Shown here: piece after piece, positions 1 to 8,636 of the stretch | Layout: the number at the start of each line of letters is the position of its first letter | How positions within the stretch are numbered: position 1 is the stretch's first letter | NCBI GenBank assembly: GCA_963757565.1 | Contig: CAVWSB010000003.1 | Location: 1 to 64,000 of the forward strand | From: PALSA-894 sp963757565 | GTDB lineage: Bacteria; Pseudomonadota; Alphaproteobacteria; Rhizobiales; Xanthobacteraceae | Reading direction: 5' to 3' | Length of the DNA: 64,000 nt | Notes under the pieces: generated by a model | Database searches by the model: none | Seen by the model: only the letters and a program-made list of their open reading frames with translations | What the model was told of the DNA's origin: nothing | Position numbers and translations under genes: made by a program

Positions 1-781
1 CGCCGGTCGCGAGTGTGACTGTGGCGTTGTATTCCTCGAATACGAGGCCGGCGAATGGGAAGCGCCGACGGGTGTCCTCGCGGAGCGGCTGCGCGCCGGT
101 CGTGGAGTAATATTTGTACGCTTCTTCGACCTTTGCGTGGCCAATGAGCTTGTCGAAGAACGTTGGGCTGACCAAGGCCAAGATACCGTTCATGGTCTCG
201 CCCTTGAGCTCGGTCTCGACGTTGCGGAGGACCTCGCGGCACTTGGCCTGCACATTAGTGCCCGCGGTTCCAAGGACGAAGTCCACCGTGATTTGCGCGA
301 GTCCAAACTCAGCGAAGTAGTCGTAAAGTGCAAAGCCGGCGCCGTCCTTCACGACGCCGCGCAGGGCGTTGATCTCCATGTACTCCCGGGTTTGCGCATG
401 CTTAGCGCGCATGCGGGTCAGCTTGCGCTCCATCACGGTCGTCAGTGGGTCGGCGGCGTCCGCGACGCCGAAGCCGCGGATGCCCTGAATGTCCTGCGGG
501 GTGATGATGTCGTCGTGCGGGATCCACGGCACGCTGAACGAGCGGGTCGAGCGCGAGGTGCGGTTTGCCACCGTCGCGGGCGCGCCCAGTGGAACCGTGG
601 GCAAGAGGTCGAGCACGCCCTCGGCCTGCTCGATCATGACGCTGCGCTGGGTCACTCCTTCAAAGCGGAACAGGCCCAGTTCACCGAGGCGCGTGTAGAT
701 GTTCGGCAGAATGTTGATGGCGGTCGTCATTTCGGTGAGCGTGTAACCGCTCGCGTCGAAAGGATTGATGATAGCGGTCAT
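1..781 (-). CDS. Phage major capsid protein, gpE family (C-terminus beyond the left edge)
   Basis: This is the main shell protein of a lambda-type procapsid. About 260 codons are visible, beginning MTAIINPFDASGYTLTEMTT, with GLFRFEGVTQRSVMIEQAEG near residue 40, the usual N-terminal pattern of the lambda gpE family (about 340 residues), so roughly 80 residues lie outside the window. GGGAGA sits just before the ATG at 781. It follows the decoration gene by about 80 bases, the normal D-then-E order. The plus strand shows a 233-codon open frame over the same DNA, which is only the antisense shadow. The reading frame is uninterrupted in the visible part. Confidence 0.85.
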   Translation of the reverse strand, partial: MTAIINPFDASGYTLTEMTTAINILPNIYTRLGELGLFRFEGVTQRSVMIEQAEGVLDLLPTVPLGAPATVANRTSRSTRSFSVPWIPHDDIITPQDIQGIRGFGVADAADPLTTVMERKLTRMRAKHAQTREYMEINALRGVVKDGAGFALYDYFAEFGLAQITVDFVLGTAGTNVQAKCREVLRNVETELKGETMNGILALVSPTFFDKLIGHAKVEEAYKYYSTTGAQPLREDTRRRFPFAGLVFEEYNATVTLATG

Positions 782-859
782 GAGGTCTCCCGAAATGGAA
801 TGGGCCTCGACGGACGATCCGCCGAGGCCCACGGTTAGGACGATTGAGCGGTTGAGTGA

Positions 860-1249
860 TCAGGCGGCGTCGCGCGGGACGATGCCGGCCGCGGCGAGCT
901 GAACATGTTTGGCGGTCTTCTCGGCGGCCAGGTCGACCGAAGCGTCGAATAACAACTGGCCCTTCGACACGATGACAGGGCCCCGCATCACGACCAGGCC
1001 GGTCTTGTCACCGCCTGTTGCGTCGACGGCGCCGAGTAGGACAGCGACCGCGGTCTCGGCGCCTTCGTCTCCGACGACTTCGGCCGCAGGCGACAGTCGA
1101 TACTTGCCGGATGCCGTGATCTTGCCGAGTACTGAACCAAGCAGATAAGCGGTGCCGGACTTCAACGTGACGGTCTCGCGGGAGACGTTAGCGTTGAGTT
1201 CGTACTTGAGAAGATCGCCAAGCGTCGGCGCCATGTTGAGGACGGGCAT
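860..1249 (-). CDS. Phage head decoration protein, gpD family
   Basis: A 129-residue protein beginning MPVLNMAPTLGDLLKYE, matching the lambda gpD type (about 110 residues) that forms trimers on the capsid and stabilises it after DNA packaging. AGGAG lies 6-7 bases before the ATG. The Gly/Ala/Val-rich beta-type body (AVAVLLGAVDATGG, VVMRGPVIVSKGQLL) fits the family. It lies between the protease/scaffold gene and the capsid gene, as in lambda. No defect is seen. Confidence 0.85.
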   Translation of the reverse strand: MPVLNMAPTLGDLLKYELNANVSRETVTLKSGTAYLLGSVLGKITASGKYRLSPAAEVVGDEGAETAVAVLLGAVDATGGDKTGLVVMRGPVIVSKGQLLFDASVDLAAEKTAKHVQLAAAGIVPRDAA

Positions 1250-1276
1250 TGATTGCTCCTGATGATGTGCGGATGC

Positions 1277-2558
1277 TTAGGTGCGTGCCGCCGCGGCCCG
1301 CTGCCGTGCGCGCTTAACGATGGCGCTTTCATTTGCGGACGGGGCTGATGGCGCGGACGCAATCACGGTCGTGGCCTCGGCGCGCGATGCGAGCGTGTCG
1401 AGCACGGTTCGACGCAGCGCCTCGGCCGAGATCCCTTTCCGCATCGCATCGGCCGCATCAACGGTCACGCCGAGCCTTGCAGCTTGAGCGGCGAGCGATG
1501 CGATATCGGCATACTCGTTGCGCAAGGCGTCGGCCGGATCGGGCTCGGGATCCGCGTCGGACTCCGGGCGCGGCGGGCGCCGGCGTGGGGTCGGGCGCCG
1601 CTTGGGGTGCGGCCGCCGCGGGCACGACGGCCGGCGCCGTGCTCGAAACTTCAGTCTCAATTTCGTTGGTGGCCATCAATGTGCTCCTTCGTACGATTTG
1701 GGCCGGGGCGGTGTAGGTGAGGGTGGCATCGAGTTCTGCCGCCATCTCGGCTGTTGCGAGGTCGAGTGTTCCAAGCCGGTCTGCGAGACCCGCTTGGATC
1801 GCGAGTTCGCCCCGGTAGGTCGCCGCCTGGGTGCCGCGCACGGCCTGAACGGTCAGCTCTCGATTTGAGGCGACCAGAGTGCAGAATTCGCCGTAGAGGC
1901 GGTCGACATCGGCTTGGATCGTTTCGCGCGCTCGCTGCGAGAGCGGTTCATGCGCATTGCCGTCGACCTTCTGTTGGCCCGCAAAGATGAAACTCCAGGC
2001 AAACCCGGCCTGGGCGTCCGCGCCGCTTTCGTCCACGTGAGCGGCAACAACACCGACCGAGCCAACCTCGCCGGTCTGGGTCACATAGATGCGGTCGGCC
2101 GCCGAGACGATCGCGTAGGCGGCCGAAAGCGCATCCTCGTTGGCGACGGCCCAGACAGGTTTGCCAAAGCTGGCCTTAAGCGCCGCAATCCGTGCGACCA
2201 GATCGAATAGGCCGCCGACCTCCCCGCCGGGTGAATCCACGTCGAGGATGACGCCACGGACCAGTGGATCGGCCATTGCGGTTTCGACTGCGTCGCCGAT
2301 ACTCGCGTAGGCGAGCAGTCCACTTGAGGAATCGAGGTAGCCGGATCGCGCGAGGAGAGTTCCAACGACCGAGACGACGGCAACGCCATCGGCTGTGACT
2401 ACGCACTGCTCGGAAGGTTCGGGATCGATCTCGCGGGGCAAGAGAGCGCCACCGGTAAGACGTGGAGCGAGCACGCCGAGGATGACATCTAGCTTGCCGC
2501 GCGCGATCAGCAAGGGCGTGCCGAACACGCGTGCGGCAACGTGCGGAAGGTCAATCAT
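1277..2558 (-). pseudogene. Phage prohead protease / scaffold, S49 (gpC/Nu3) family, one frameshift
   Basis: The start is the ATG at 2558 (MIDLPHVAARVF), 12 bases after the portal stop. A longer upstream extension in the same frame is antisense-like noise. Residues 55-240 are an SppA-type S49 domain: ILDVDSPGGEVGG, then EDALSAAYAIVSAADRI, whose Ser near 145 aligns with the catalytic serine, and a Lys in GQQKVDGN as the likely partner. A Pro/Ala linker then leads into a scaffold-like helix (ADALRNEYADIASLAAQAA) that is read in another frame, so a single indel lies near 1560-1600. The protein would otherwise end at 1277. Sequencing error or genuine decay cannot be told apart here. Confidence 0.8.
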
Positions 2559-2569
2559 GCATTGGCTCG

Positions 2570-4039
2570 CTAGGCTGCTTCGGCGTCCGACGCGGCTTGC
2601 GCATCGCTGGCCGCCGGAGCACCAACTTGCGGCGGGGCGGACCCGAAGGTGAGACCGAGTTGCTTCTCGCGCGCCTTGTCGGCGGCGATCTCGCCATCGA
2701 CCTGGTCCGCGTCGTACCCACGTTCGGCCAGCGCCTGCGTCCGGCTCTTGAGGCCAGCATCGATCTGCTCGATCTCGGCGCGCGCGTCTTTGAGCGGATC
2801 GACCCAGTCCCATTTCGGCGGCAGCCAACCGCAGGCAAGATATTGCCGGCGGCGTTGATCGTAGTCGGGAAGCGTCAGGGCGCCAGCGAGCACCGCCGTG
2901 TCCATCCAGCGCGCCCAAACCTGCCGACACAGCTGCCAAACGATGACGGCATGCTGATAAGCCTCAATGCGGCGACGGAATTCCAGCAGCGCCAAGCGCG
3001 AGTTCGAGTAGTTCGCCTTCAGCATGTCGTTCGACAGATACGCGTAAGGCACACCGAGCGCGGCCGAGACCTGCAGCAGCGTGCGATACTGGAACGGTTC
3101 GTAGGTTTGCCCCACGTCGGCGGGCGCCGAGGTCTGTACCTCTTCGCCCGGTTCCAGCATCGTGATCTGACCGGGCTGCAGGTCGATCGTGCGCTCGTCG
3201 TTCTCGTCGCGTCCTTCGACCGCATCCAGCGGTTCGGTCGGCGCCGGCGTCGTGATGAACAACGCGTGCATCGCGGCGACCTTCTTCCGGTCGAGTTCCG
3301 CGTCGTCATACTGATCGAGCAGGAAGAGCTTCACGATACCGGCAGCGAAGCGCGAGACGCCGCGCAACTGCCCGGCGTCGACCGGATCGATGACGTGCAC
3401 GACCTCGAACGCCGGCACACGGACGACTTCGCCCGCAACGCCAAGGTCCGTGATATCGCCCGGATGGCGGCGCAGGAAATGGTACGCAACGCGCCGGCCG
3501 ATCGCATCGAACTCGATGCCTTGTCGGATAACATTGCCGTTCGCCAAGACTTCGTTCCGGTTGAGCGGCAGCATCTCCGAAGGGATCATTTGGAGCTGCA
3601 GCGGCACCGACAATCCGTCTTGTGGGCGGCGTGGCCGGAAACGGAAAAACACCTCGCCCGCGATAAACACCTCACGCGCGGCACGCCGCTCCAACCCATA
3701 GAAGTCCGTGAAACCCTCAGCGTCCGCCTCGTCGGTCCAGTCGAGCCAAAGCTGCTGGATCTCCGCCTTAAGCGAAGGGTTCTTGATAAGAGACGATGGC
3801 TTGATGCCAGCGCCGACCACATTACCGGCCCAGCTTTCGATCGCGTTCGCCGCATATCCATTGTTGCGTACCAGCCAGCGGGCGCGCGCCGTGACATCCG
3901 GACCGGCAGCCGCAATGAGGGTGTTGAGGTGCGCCCGCGTCGGCTGGAAACCTTTGAGCCGACGGTTCGCGAGCCCTGCCTCGAACCCGCCAATGAACGC
4001 TCCGACGCGGCGTCGAAGATGTTTCATCGAAGCGAGCAC
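2570..4039 (-). CDS. Phage portal protein, lambda gpB family
   Basis: A 489-residue protein forming the dodecameric channel for DNA at the capsid vertex. ARARWLVRNNGYAANAIESW and GNVVGAGIKPSS near residues 52-83, IPSEMLPLN and LGVPYAYLSNDMLKANYSN are typical of lambda-type portals, and the length is close to the family norm (about 530). The first codon is GTG at 4039, with AAGGGA 12 bases upstream; ATG at 4027 is a weaker alternative. It begins 6 bases after the head-tail joining gene and ends 12 bases before the protease gene, so one transcript is likely. The frame is intact although neighbouring packaging genes are broken. Confidence 0.9.
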   Translation of the reverse strand: MLASMKHLRRRVGAFIGGFEAGLANRRLKGFQPTRAHLNTLIAAAGPDVTARARWLVRNNGYAANAIESWAGNVVGAGIKPSSLIKNPSLKAEIQQLWLDWTDEADAEGFTDFYGLERRAAREVFIAGEVFFRFRPRRPQDGLSVPLQLQMIPSEMLPLNRNEVLANGNVIRQGIEFDAIGRRVAYHFLRRHPGDITDLGVAGEVVRVPAFEVVHVIDPVDAGQLRGVSRFAAGIVKLFLLDQYDDAELDRKKVAAMHALFITTPAPTEPLDAVEGRDENDERTIDLQPGQITMLEPGEEVQTSAPADVGQTYEPFQYRTLLQVSAALGVPYAYLSNDMLKANYSNSRLALLEFRRRIEAYQHAVIVWQLCRQVWARWMDTAVLAGALTLPDYDQRRRQYLACGWLPPKWDWVDPLKDARAEIEQIDAGLKSRTQALAERGYDADQVDGEIAADKAREKQLGLTFGSAPPQVGAPAASDAQAASDAEAA

Positions 4040-4045
4040 TTGGCG

Positions 4046-4258
4046 TTACAGTCCCTTGCTGGCGGATGTGAGTATTCTCCGGCGACGGCCGCCCTCGGTG
4101 GCCGTCGCGATCCGCCGCTCCAAGTCGGTGATAGCGGCAGCCATCTCGGCGTCGGTCGCATAAGTCACGCGCTTGTCTTCAATTTCGACGGTGCGTACCC
4201 CGCGGAAACGCGACGCGAGCAGCGCGTCGCGCTGCGCGATCATCTCCTGGAGTGTCAC
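4046..4258 (-). CDS. Phage head-tail joining protein, gpW-like
   Basis: A 70-residue protein with TLQEMIAQRDALLASRFRGV at the start and DAEMAAAITDLERRIATA later, the compact helix-strand-helix layout of gpW-like head completion proteins that plug the portal before tail attachment. It lies directly upstream of the portal gene, the lambda order (A-W-B). The tail (GGRRRRILTSASKGL) is basic. The length equals that of the family (about 68 residues). The gene begins 31 bases after the end of the cargo methyltransferase. Confidence 0.8.
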   Translation of the reverse strand: MTLQEMIAQRDALLASRFRGVRTVEIEDKRVTYATDAEMAAAITDLERRIATATEGGRRRRILTSASKGL

Positions 4259-4289
4259 TGCTCAAAGTGTAGTGTGTTGGAGAAGGTGG

Positions 4290-5102
4290 CTAATGTTTTG
4301 CAGTAATAACGATCGCTTGGATGCGGCCTTGGACCGCTCCTCTCCCGAATCGACGCGCGATAGCCTCAGCCGCGTAATCCGTTGCCTCCTGTAAGCGCGA
4401 TGCATCCCGCGCTTCAATCTCATTTCGTAAGGGAGTGCCCTGGCAATACGCAATTGCCGGGTCACGCGGTGAGGGAGCCATACTCTTGTGCGTAACCGTT
4501 TCTATTGAGATTGCCAAGAATCCAGCCGATTCCAGATCAGCACGGATACGTTCGACGTCGTGATGGCCGTGAGGTGTACGAGCCAGAAAGCACGGAGGAT
4601 CGTCCGGAAAAAAGCTTGCGAGCGCCTCTGTCGCCACATCCGCGAATTCATTCTCGGAAATCCGATCCCAAATGTTAAACAGGAAATGGCCACTCGGCTT
4701 TAAAACTCGGCGTGCTTCCTTGTAGGCTCGGACCTTGTCAGGAAAGAACATCGCGCCGAACTGACAGGCCACCGCATCGAAGCTTTGATCGGCAAATGGC
4801 AGCGATTGTGCATCGGTCTGTTTCCACGTGACTTGATCCGCATTGGGTTGGCGCGCTTTCGCGCGATCGAGCATCGGCTGGTTGAGATCGGTTGCTGTTA
4901 TTTGCGCGTCAGCGGGAAGGTGCGAAGCAATGGCCCGAGTGAGGACCCCCGTTCCGGCGGCCGTCTCAAGGACCTGCATCGGATCAGCGCTTAAAAGTCG
5001 TCGTGCGAGGTCGATGGCATAGGGTTCAAAAATAAGAGGAACCAAATACCGATCGTAGATTTCAGGGATCGATCCTGCGAACACCTTGTCGGTTGATGTC
5101 AT
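4290..5102 (-). CDS. Class I SAM-dependent methyltransferase, cargo gene in the head operon
   Basis: A 270-residue Rossmann-fold methyltransferase of the UbiE/Methyltransf_11 type. Motif I is LETAAGTGVLTRAIA near residue 45, the acidic post-I residue is in TATDLNQPMLD, FDAVACQFGAMFF is motif IV and RRVLKPSGHFLFNIWD motif V/VI. The substrate cannot be read from the sequence; these families act on small molecules or lipids rather than DNA. It sits between the large terminase and the head-tail joining gene, where lambda has no extra gene, on the same strand, so it looks like a prophage cargo gene (moron). It is intact while the terminase beside it is broken. Confidence 0.85.
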   Translation of the reverse strand: MTSTDKVFAGSIPEIYDRYLVPLIFEPYAIDLARRLLSADPMQVLETAAGTGVLTRAIASHLPADAQITATDLNQPMLDRAKARQPNADQVTWKQTDAQSLPFADQSFDAVACQFGAMFFPDKVRAYKEARRVLKPSGHFLFNIWDRISENEFADVATEALASFFPDDPPCFLARTPHGHHDVERIRADLESAGFLAISIETVTHKSMAPSPRDPAIAYCQGTPLRNEIEARDASRLQEATDYAAEAIARRFGRGAVQGRIQAIVITAKH

Positions 5103-5160
5103 CGCCGCGCTCCCAAAGATGTTACGGGCTGGTGAGAGTAAGGCGCGTTTGGCAGTGGTT

Positions 5161-7163
5161 TCAACTCAGGTAACTTGAACGAAATACACGCCGACCGCGA
5201 GAATCCGGTTTACGGCGGATGACGCCTGCGAGCAGATCGGGGATGGTTTCGCCCGGTTCTGCGACTTGTGGCGTGACCGAACCGGTCTGACGTTCGAGGT
5301 TGCGCCACGTCGCTTCGGTCCACCGATCCGCACCGGCAATCCATGCGGCCGCCCGCGCGTAGACGCGGCAGTCGAGCGCTTCGTTGCGTTCGCGCAGCTT
5401 CTGCCATTCGAGCCGGCTGAAGCCGCGCTTGGTTTTGACCGTGACAAGCTGCTCGGCGACGAGCTGCTTGATCCATTCGGCTTCGGCGCCCAGCAGGCAG
5501 ATGCACGTAGCCCGGCGGGGCCCGCGCGCCTTCGGCAGCTTCCTCATCGGTCGGTCTGGTGAGGCGCAGGTAGCGATAAGTCTCGCTCTTGAACGTCGCG
5601 ACCGCGATGGTCCAAAGCCGCGCACCACGGCGCAGCTTCTTGCCGCCCTCGGTCACATCGACATGCGTTGGGCCAGCGACCGGCGCGGATCGGTTGAAGC
5701 CCTCGACGCCTTTGATCGGCGCGACCTGCGCGTGCCCCATGCGACGCGCCCAGGCATAGACGGCGGGCCTCATAGCCGGTGTCGATGGCGAGCTTCGCGA
5801 GGCCGAGCTGCGTTCCGCCTGCATGCGGCCACGTGCGACCAAGAAGGAGTGCAGCGCATCCCAGGTCGCGGCATGCTCCGGGCCGCCGTCGATCACAATG
5901 TGATCGACGAGCCAGCTTTCGAGGCCGCGACCCCAGGCCCAGATGTCGACTTCGATGCGGTCCTTCTGGACGTCCGCGCCGGCGGTCAGGAACAGACCGC
6001 CGAGCGGCACCGTGCCGATCTGCCAGTTTTCGCGACGCTCGTAGAGCCGCTGCCAGTCCGGCGCCTCGCCGGTCTCGATCCAGGTCTCGCCGAGCACGCC
6101 GTTCTTGAAACTGCGCTTGGCCTCGTCGGTTGTCGCGGCCTCCCACATCCGGGCGATGCTGCTCCCAGGACAACCAGCCGACCGGCGAATACAGTGCGGA
6201 GAGATGAAAGCCGATGGTGCCGGGATCTGGGCCTCGGCGGTCGCCCGCCAGCGGCCAGCGGCAAGCATCGCGGTCTTGTGGTGCTCCTCGATCCGCCCGT
6301 CGCAGGCACGCACATATATAATGAGTGGTCTCCGGCCGGCCCTTCTCCCAGCGCAGCCGCTCGAACCTGAGCCACTGCTTTTCCTCGCAGTGCGGGCACG
6401 GCACGAAGAACCGCCGCTGGTCGGTCGCCTCGTACTCGCGCTCGATCCGCGAGAGGCCATGGATCGTCGGGGTCGAGCCGAGAAACACCTTGGACCGCCA
6501 CGAGAATGTGCGGGTTCGCGCCTCGGCGAGCGCGACGGGATCGCCTTCCTCGTCGGCGGACGGCGGATAGGCATCGACCTCGTCGAGAAACAGGTAGCGC
6601 GCCGGCATCGAGCGCAGGCCGACCGCGCTGTTGGCGCCGGTGATGACCAGCAGGCCCGCCGGAAACTCCTTCGACAGCACCGTGTTGCCGGCGTCGCGCG
6701 AGCGCGCCGGCTTGACCCGCTCCCGCAGCGCCGGGCTCTCGCTGATCAGCGGATCGATGCGCTGGCGCGAGAACCGCTTGGCGAGCTCGACGGTCGGCTG
6801 CACCGCGAGCATCGGCCCGGGCGCATGGTGGATGACGTAGCCGATCCAGTTGTTCCCGCCTTCAGTGAAGCCGACCTGCGCCGACTTCATCACCACGACG
6901 CGCCGCGTCGGGTTCGTCGGCGACAGCGCGTCGACGATCGCCCGGATGTAGGGAGTGCGATCCGTCCGGTAGCGACCTGGCTCGGCCGAGGCGCGCGGGC
7001 TCAGCAGTCGATGTCGGTCCGCCCACTCGGAAACGTGAGCGCCGGGTCGGGCAGCGAGCCCGTCGCGCCAAGCCTGGCACAGCTCATCGCCGCCGTCGAA
7101 CCCAAAGAGATCATCTGAACTCAGCCCGGATCTCGGCGAGTTCGGCGAGGTGACCGCGGACAT
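5161..7163 (-). pseudogene. Phage terminase large subunit, gpA family, multiple frameshifts
   Basis: The first 290 codons read cleanly from 7163: VVVMKSAQVGFTEGGNNW is the Walker A-like ATPase loop, YLFLDEVDAYP Walker B, and CPHCEEKQWLRFE a zinc-finger-like stretch. From about 6320 the frame changes several times, near 6320, 6240-6170, 5830-5770 and 5500, yet nuclease-domain text remains readable across the frames (LTAGADVQKDRIEVDIWAWG, LAKLAIDTGYEA, VAPIKGVEGFNRSAPV, EWIKQLVAEQLV), ending at 5161. At least six indels are needed. Preserved protein between indels points to recent decay or poor base calls. Its start overlaps the small-subunit gene by 53 bases. Confidence 0.85.
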
Positions 7164-7669
7164 GCGTTTCTATGAGCTTTTGAACCGCATGGGCCTCGAC
7201 GCCGAGGTCTGCCGCCATGAGTGCGGCGACACGCGCCGGCCAGTTGAGCCACGAATCCCTTTCCTCACGCGCCAGTCGAAACATCATCGCGGTCGCGCGC
7301 GCGCGGTCGACGAGTTCTCCCTTCATCCGTTGCAGGCGCAGTCGCGCGAGATGCGCCTTGGCGATCTCGTGCGCGGTGCGCGCCTGGACGAAGGTGACGT
7401 TCGAACCCGCCGGGAGCCCTTGTTCCTTCAGCGTCTCGCGGACTGAGCCGAGGGCCGCTTCTGCGACAGGCCGCAGACTTTCTATCAGACCAGGTTTGCG
7501 ATCGTGCTTTCGCGGCCGGATCGGTCGAGCGTTCCCATGCGGCATCCGCCTTGACCGGATCGATCGTGCCATCCGCCTCGACTGGGACGCGTCCTGCCTT
7601 GATGGCGCGCATCACCGCGACGTGGCTGACGCCGCGGTGGCGCGCATAGGCGCGGATCGAAAGTCCCAT
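7111..7669 (-). pseudogene. Phage terminase small subunit, Nu1-like, one frameshift
   Basis: Two overlapping frames make one protein. The N-terminal part from ATG 7669 (MGLSIRAYARHRGVSHVAVM, then AIKAGRVPVEADGTIDPVKA) is a winged-helix DNA-binding domain of the Nu1/excisionase type that recognises cos DNA. The C-terminal part (QGLPAGSNVTFVQARTAHEI, LVDRARATAMMFRLAREERD) continues in another frame to 7111, so an indel lies near 7490. It is directly upstream of, and overlaps, the large terminase, the classic arrangement. It marks the promoter-proximal end of the head operon, and a cupin gene diverges from it. Confidence 0.8.
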
Positions 7670-7747
7670 GATTTAGGAAGCCACTATCCCGAACACGTAC
7701 TTGTTAGCTACCATAACGCGGTGAATTTTTAGGGGCGGAGAACGCAA

Positions 7748-8185
7748 ATGTCGCAGTCGCAGTCAGGACACGACGGGGTCGCGGTGATCAAGCCGGGCCA
7801 AAGGTACGTGGGTCAGCAAGGTTTCACTTATGGAGCTGGCGCCTCGGCCGAAACAGTTGGCGCGCAGAAGATTTGCATGAATGTTCTGCCTATGCCGGCT
7901 GGCGCGGTCGCCAAGGCGCACTACCACAATGGCATCGAAACGATCGCCTATATGCTCGAAGGCGAGTGCGCCGTTTACTACGGCAGCGACTTGGAGAAGC
8001 GCGTCTTGGTGCGTCAGGGCGAGCAGGCCTTTGTTGCGATCGATGTTCCACACGCGCCGCGGAACGAGAGCGGCAATCCATGTACCTGGATCGTGGTGCA
8101 CTCATCGGGCAGCGATCAGGATGGTATCGTGCTGTTGCCGGAGCTGAATGCAAGACTAGCCGAGCGGCTGAACTTGTCAGCGTGA
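7748..8185 (+). CDS. Single-domain cupin protein
   Basis: A 145-residue cupin. Motif 1 is HYHNGIETIAYMLEGECAVYYG (two His and a Glu near residues 58-64) and motif 2 includes FVAIDVPHAPRN, enough for a mononuclear metal site. The substrate is unknown. GGGGCGGAG precedes the ATG. The gene diverges from the terminase operon with 78 bases between and stands alone on the plus strand, so it resembles a prophage cargo gene. Cupins of this size include many orphan sugar- or acid-binding proteins, so no reaction is proposed. Confidence 0.8.
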   Translation: MSQSQSGHDGVAVIKPGQRYVGQQGFTYGAGASAETVGAQKICMNVLPMPAGAVAKAHYHNGIETIAYMLEGECAVYYGSDLEKRVLVRQGEQAFVAIDVPHAPRNESGNPCTWIVVHSSGSDQDGIVLLPELNARLAERLNLSA

Positions 8186-8354
8186 TATCTTTGCTCCTGC
8201 CGCTACTTACGGCCCGAAACAAAGCAACGAAGTTGCTCGACTATCCGCTTGGCTTACGCGCCATACAGAGCGTGTATCTGCTACGTCAGCCCCGCTCGGG
8301 GCTCCGCTCAGTACAAGGCCGCGATGATCGCGGTCCCGTAATGAGGAGCCCAAC

Positions 8355-8633
8355 ATGGCCAAGGTGAAAACCCGCAAGTCCACCGCGAAAAAGCAGAAGC
8401 GAGCGTCGACCGGCAAAGCCCCGACCGAGCGCACCAACACCAAACAGGCCCAACTGATCGCGCTGCTCCAGCGACCCGATGGTGCGACGATCGAAGAGAT
8501 CGTCAAGAAGCTCGCGTGGCAGTCACACACAGTGCGCGGCGCCATAGCTGGCACGCTCAAAAAGCGGCTTAAGCTCAAGGTCGAATCCGAAAAGATCGAG
8601 GGCCGAGGTCGCGTCTATCGAATCGCGGCCTAG
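8355..8633 (+). CDS. DUF3489 family protein
   Basis: A 92-residue protein with a very basic N-terminus (KVKTRKSTAKKQKRAS, about residues 3-18) followed by a winged-helix-like fold (TKQAQLIALLQRPDGATIEE, IVKKLAWQSHTVRGAIAG, then a YRI end). This is the DUF3489 layout common in alphaproteobacterial prophages and islands. A DNA-binding role is inferred only from the charge and helix-turn-helix character. GAGGAG lies before the ATG (8349-8354 region). It converges with the ParB-methyltransferase gene, with only 3 bases between the two stops. Confidence 0.8.
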   Translation: MAKVKTRKSTAKKQKRASTGKAPTERTNTKQAQLIALLQRPDGATIEEIVKKLAWQSHTVRGAIAGTLKKRLKLKVESEKIEGRGRVYRIAA

Positions 8634-8636
8634 CCC

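Noticed and set aside
137..838. 233-codon plus-strand frame at the left edge
   Set aside because: Antisense of the major capsid gene, which has a good start and family text.
2531..4306. 591-codon plus-strand open frame opposite the portal gene
   Set aside because: Arg/His/Asp-rich composition typical of the antisense of a GC-rich gene; no ribosome-binding site or family pattern; the minus-strand portal explains the DNA.
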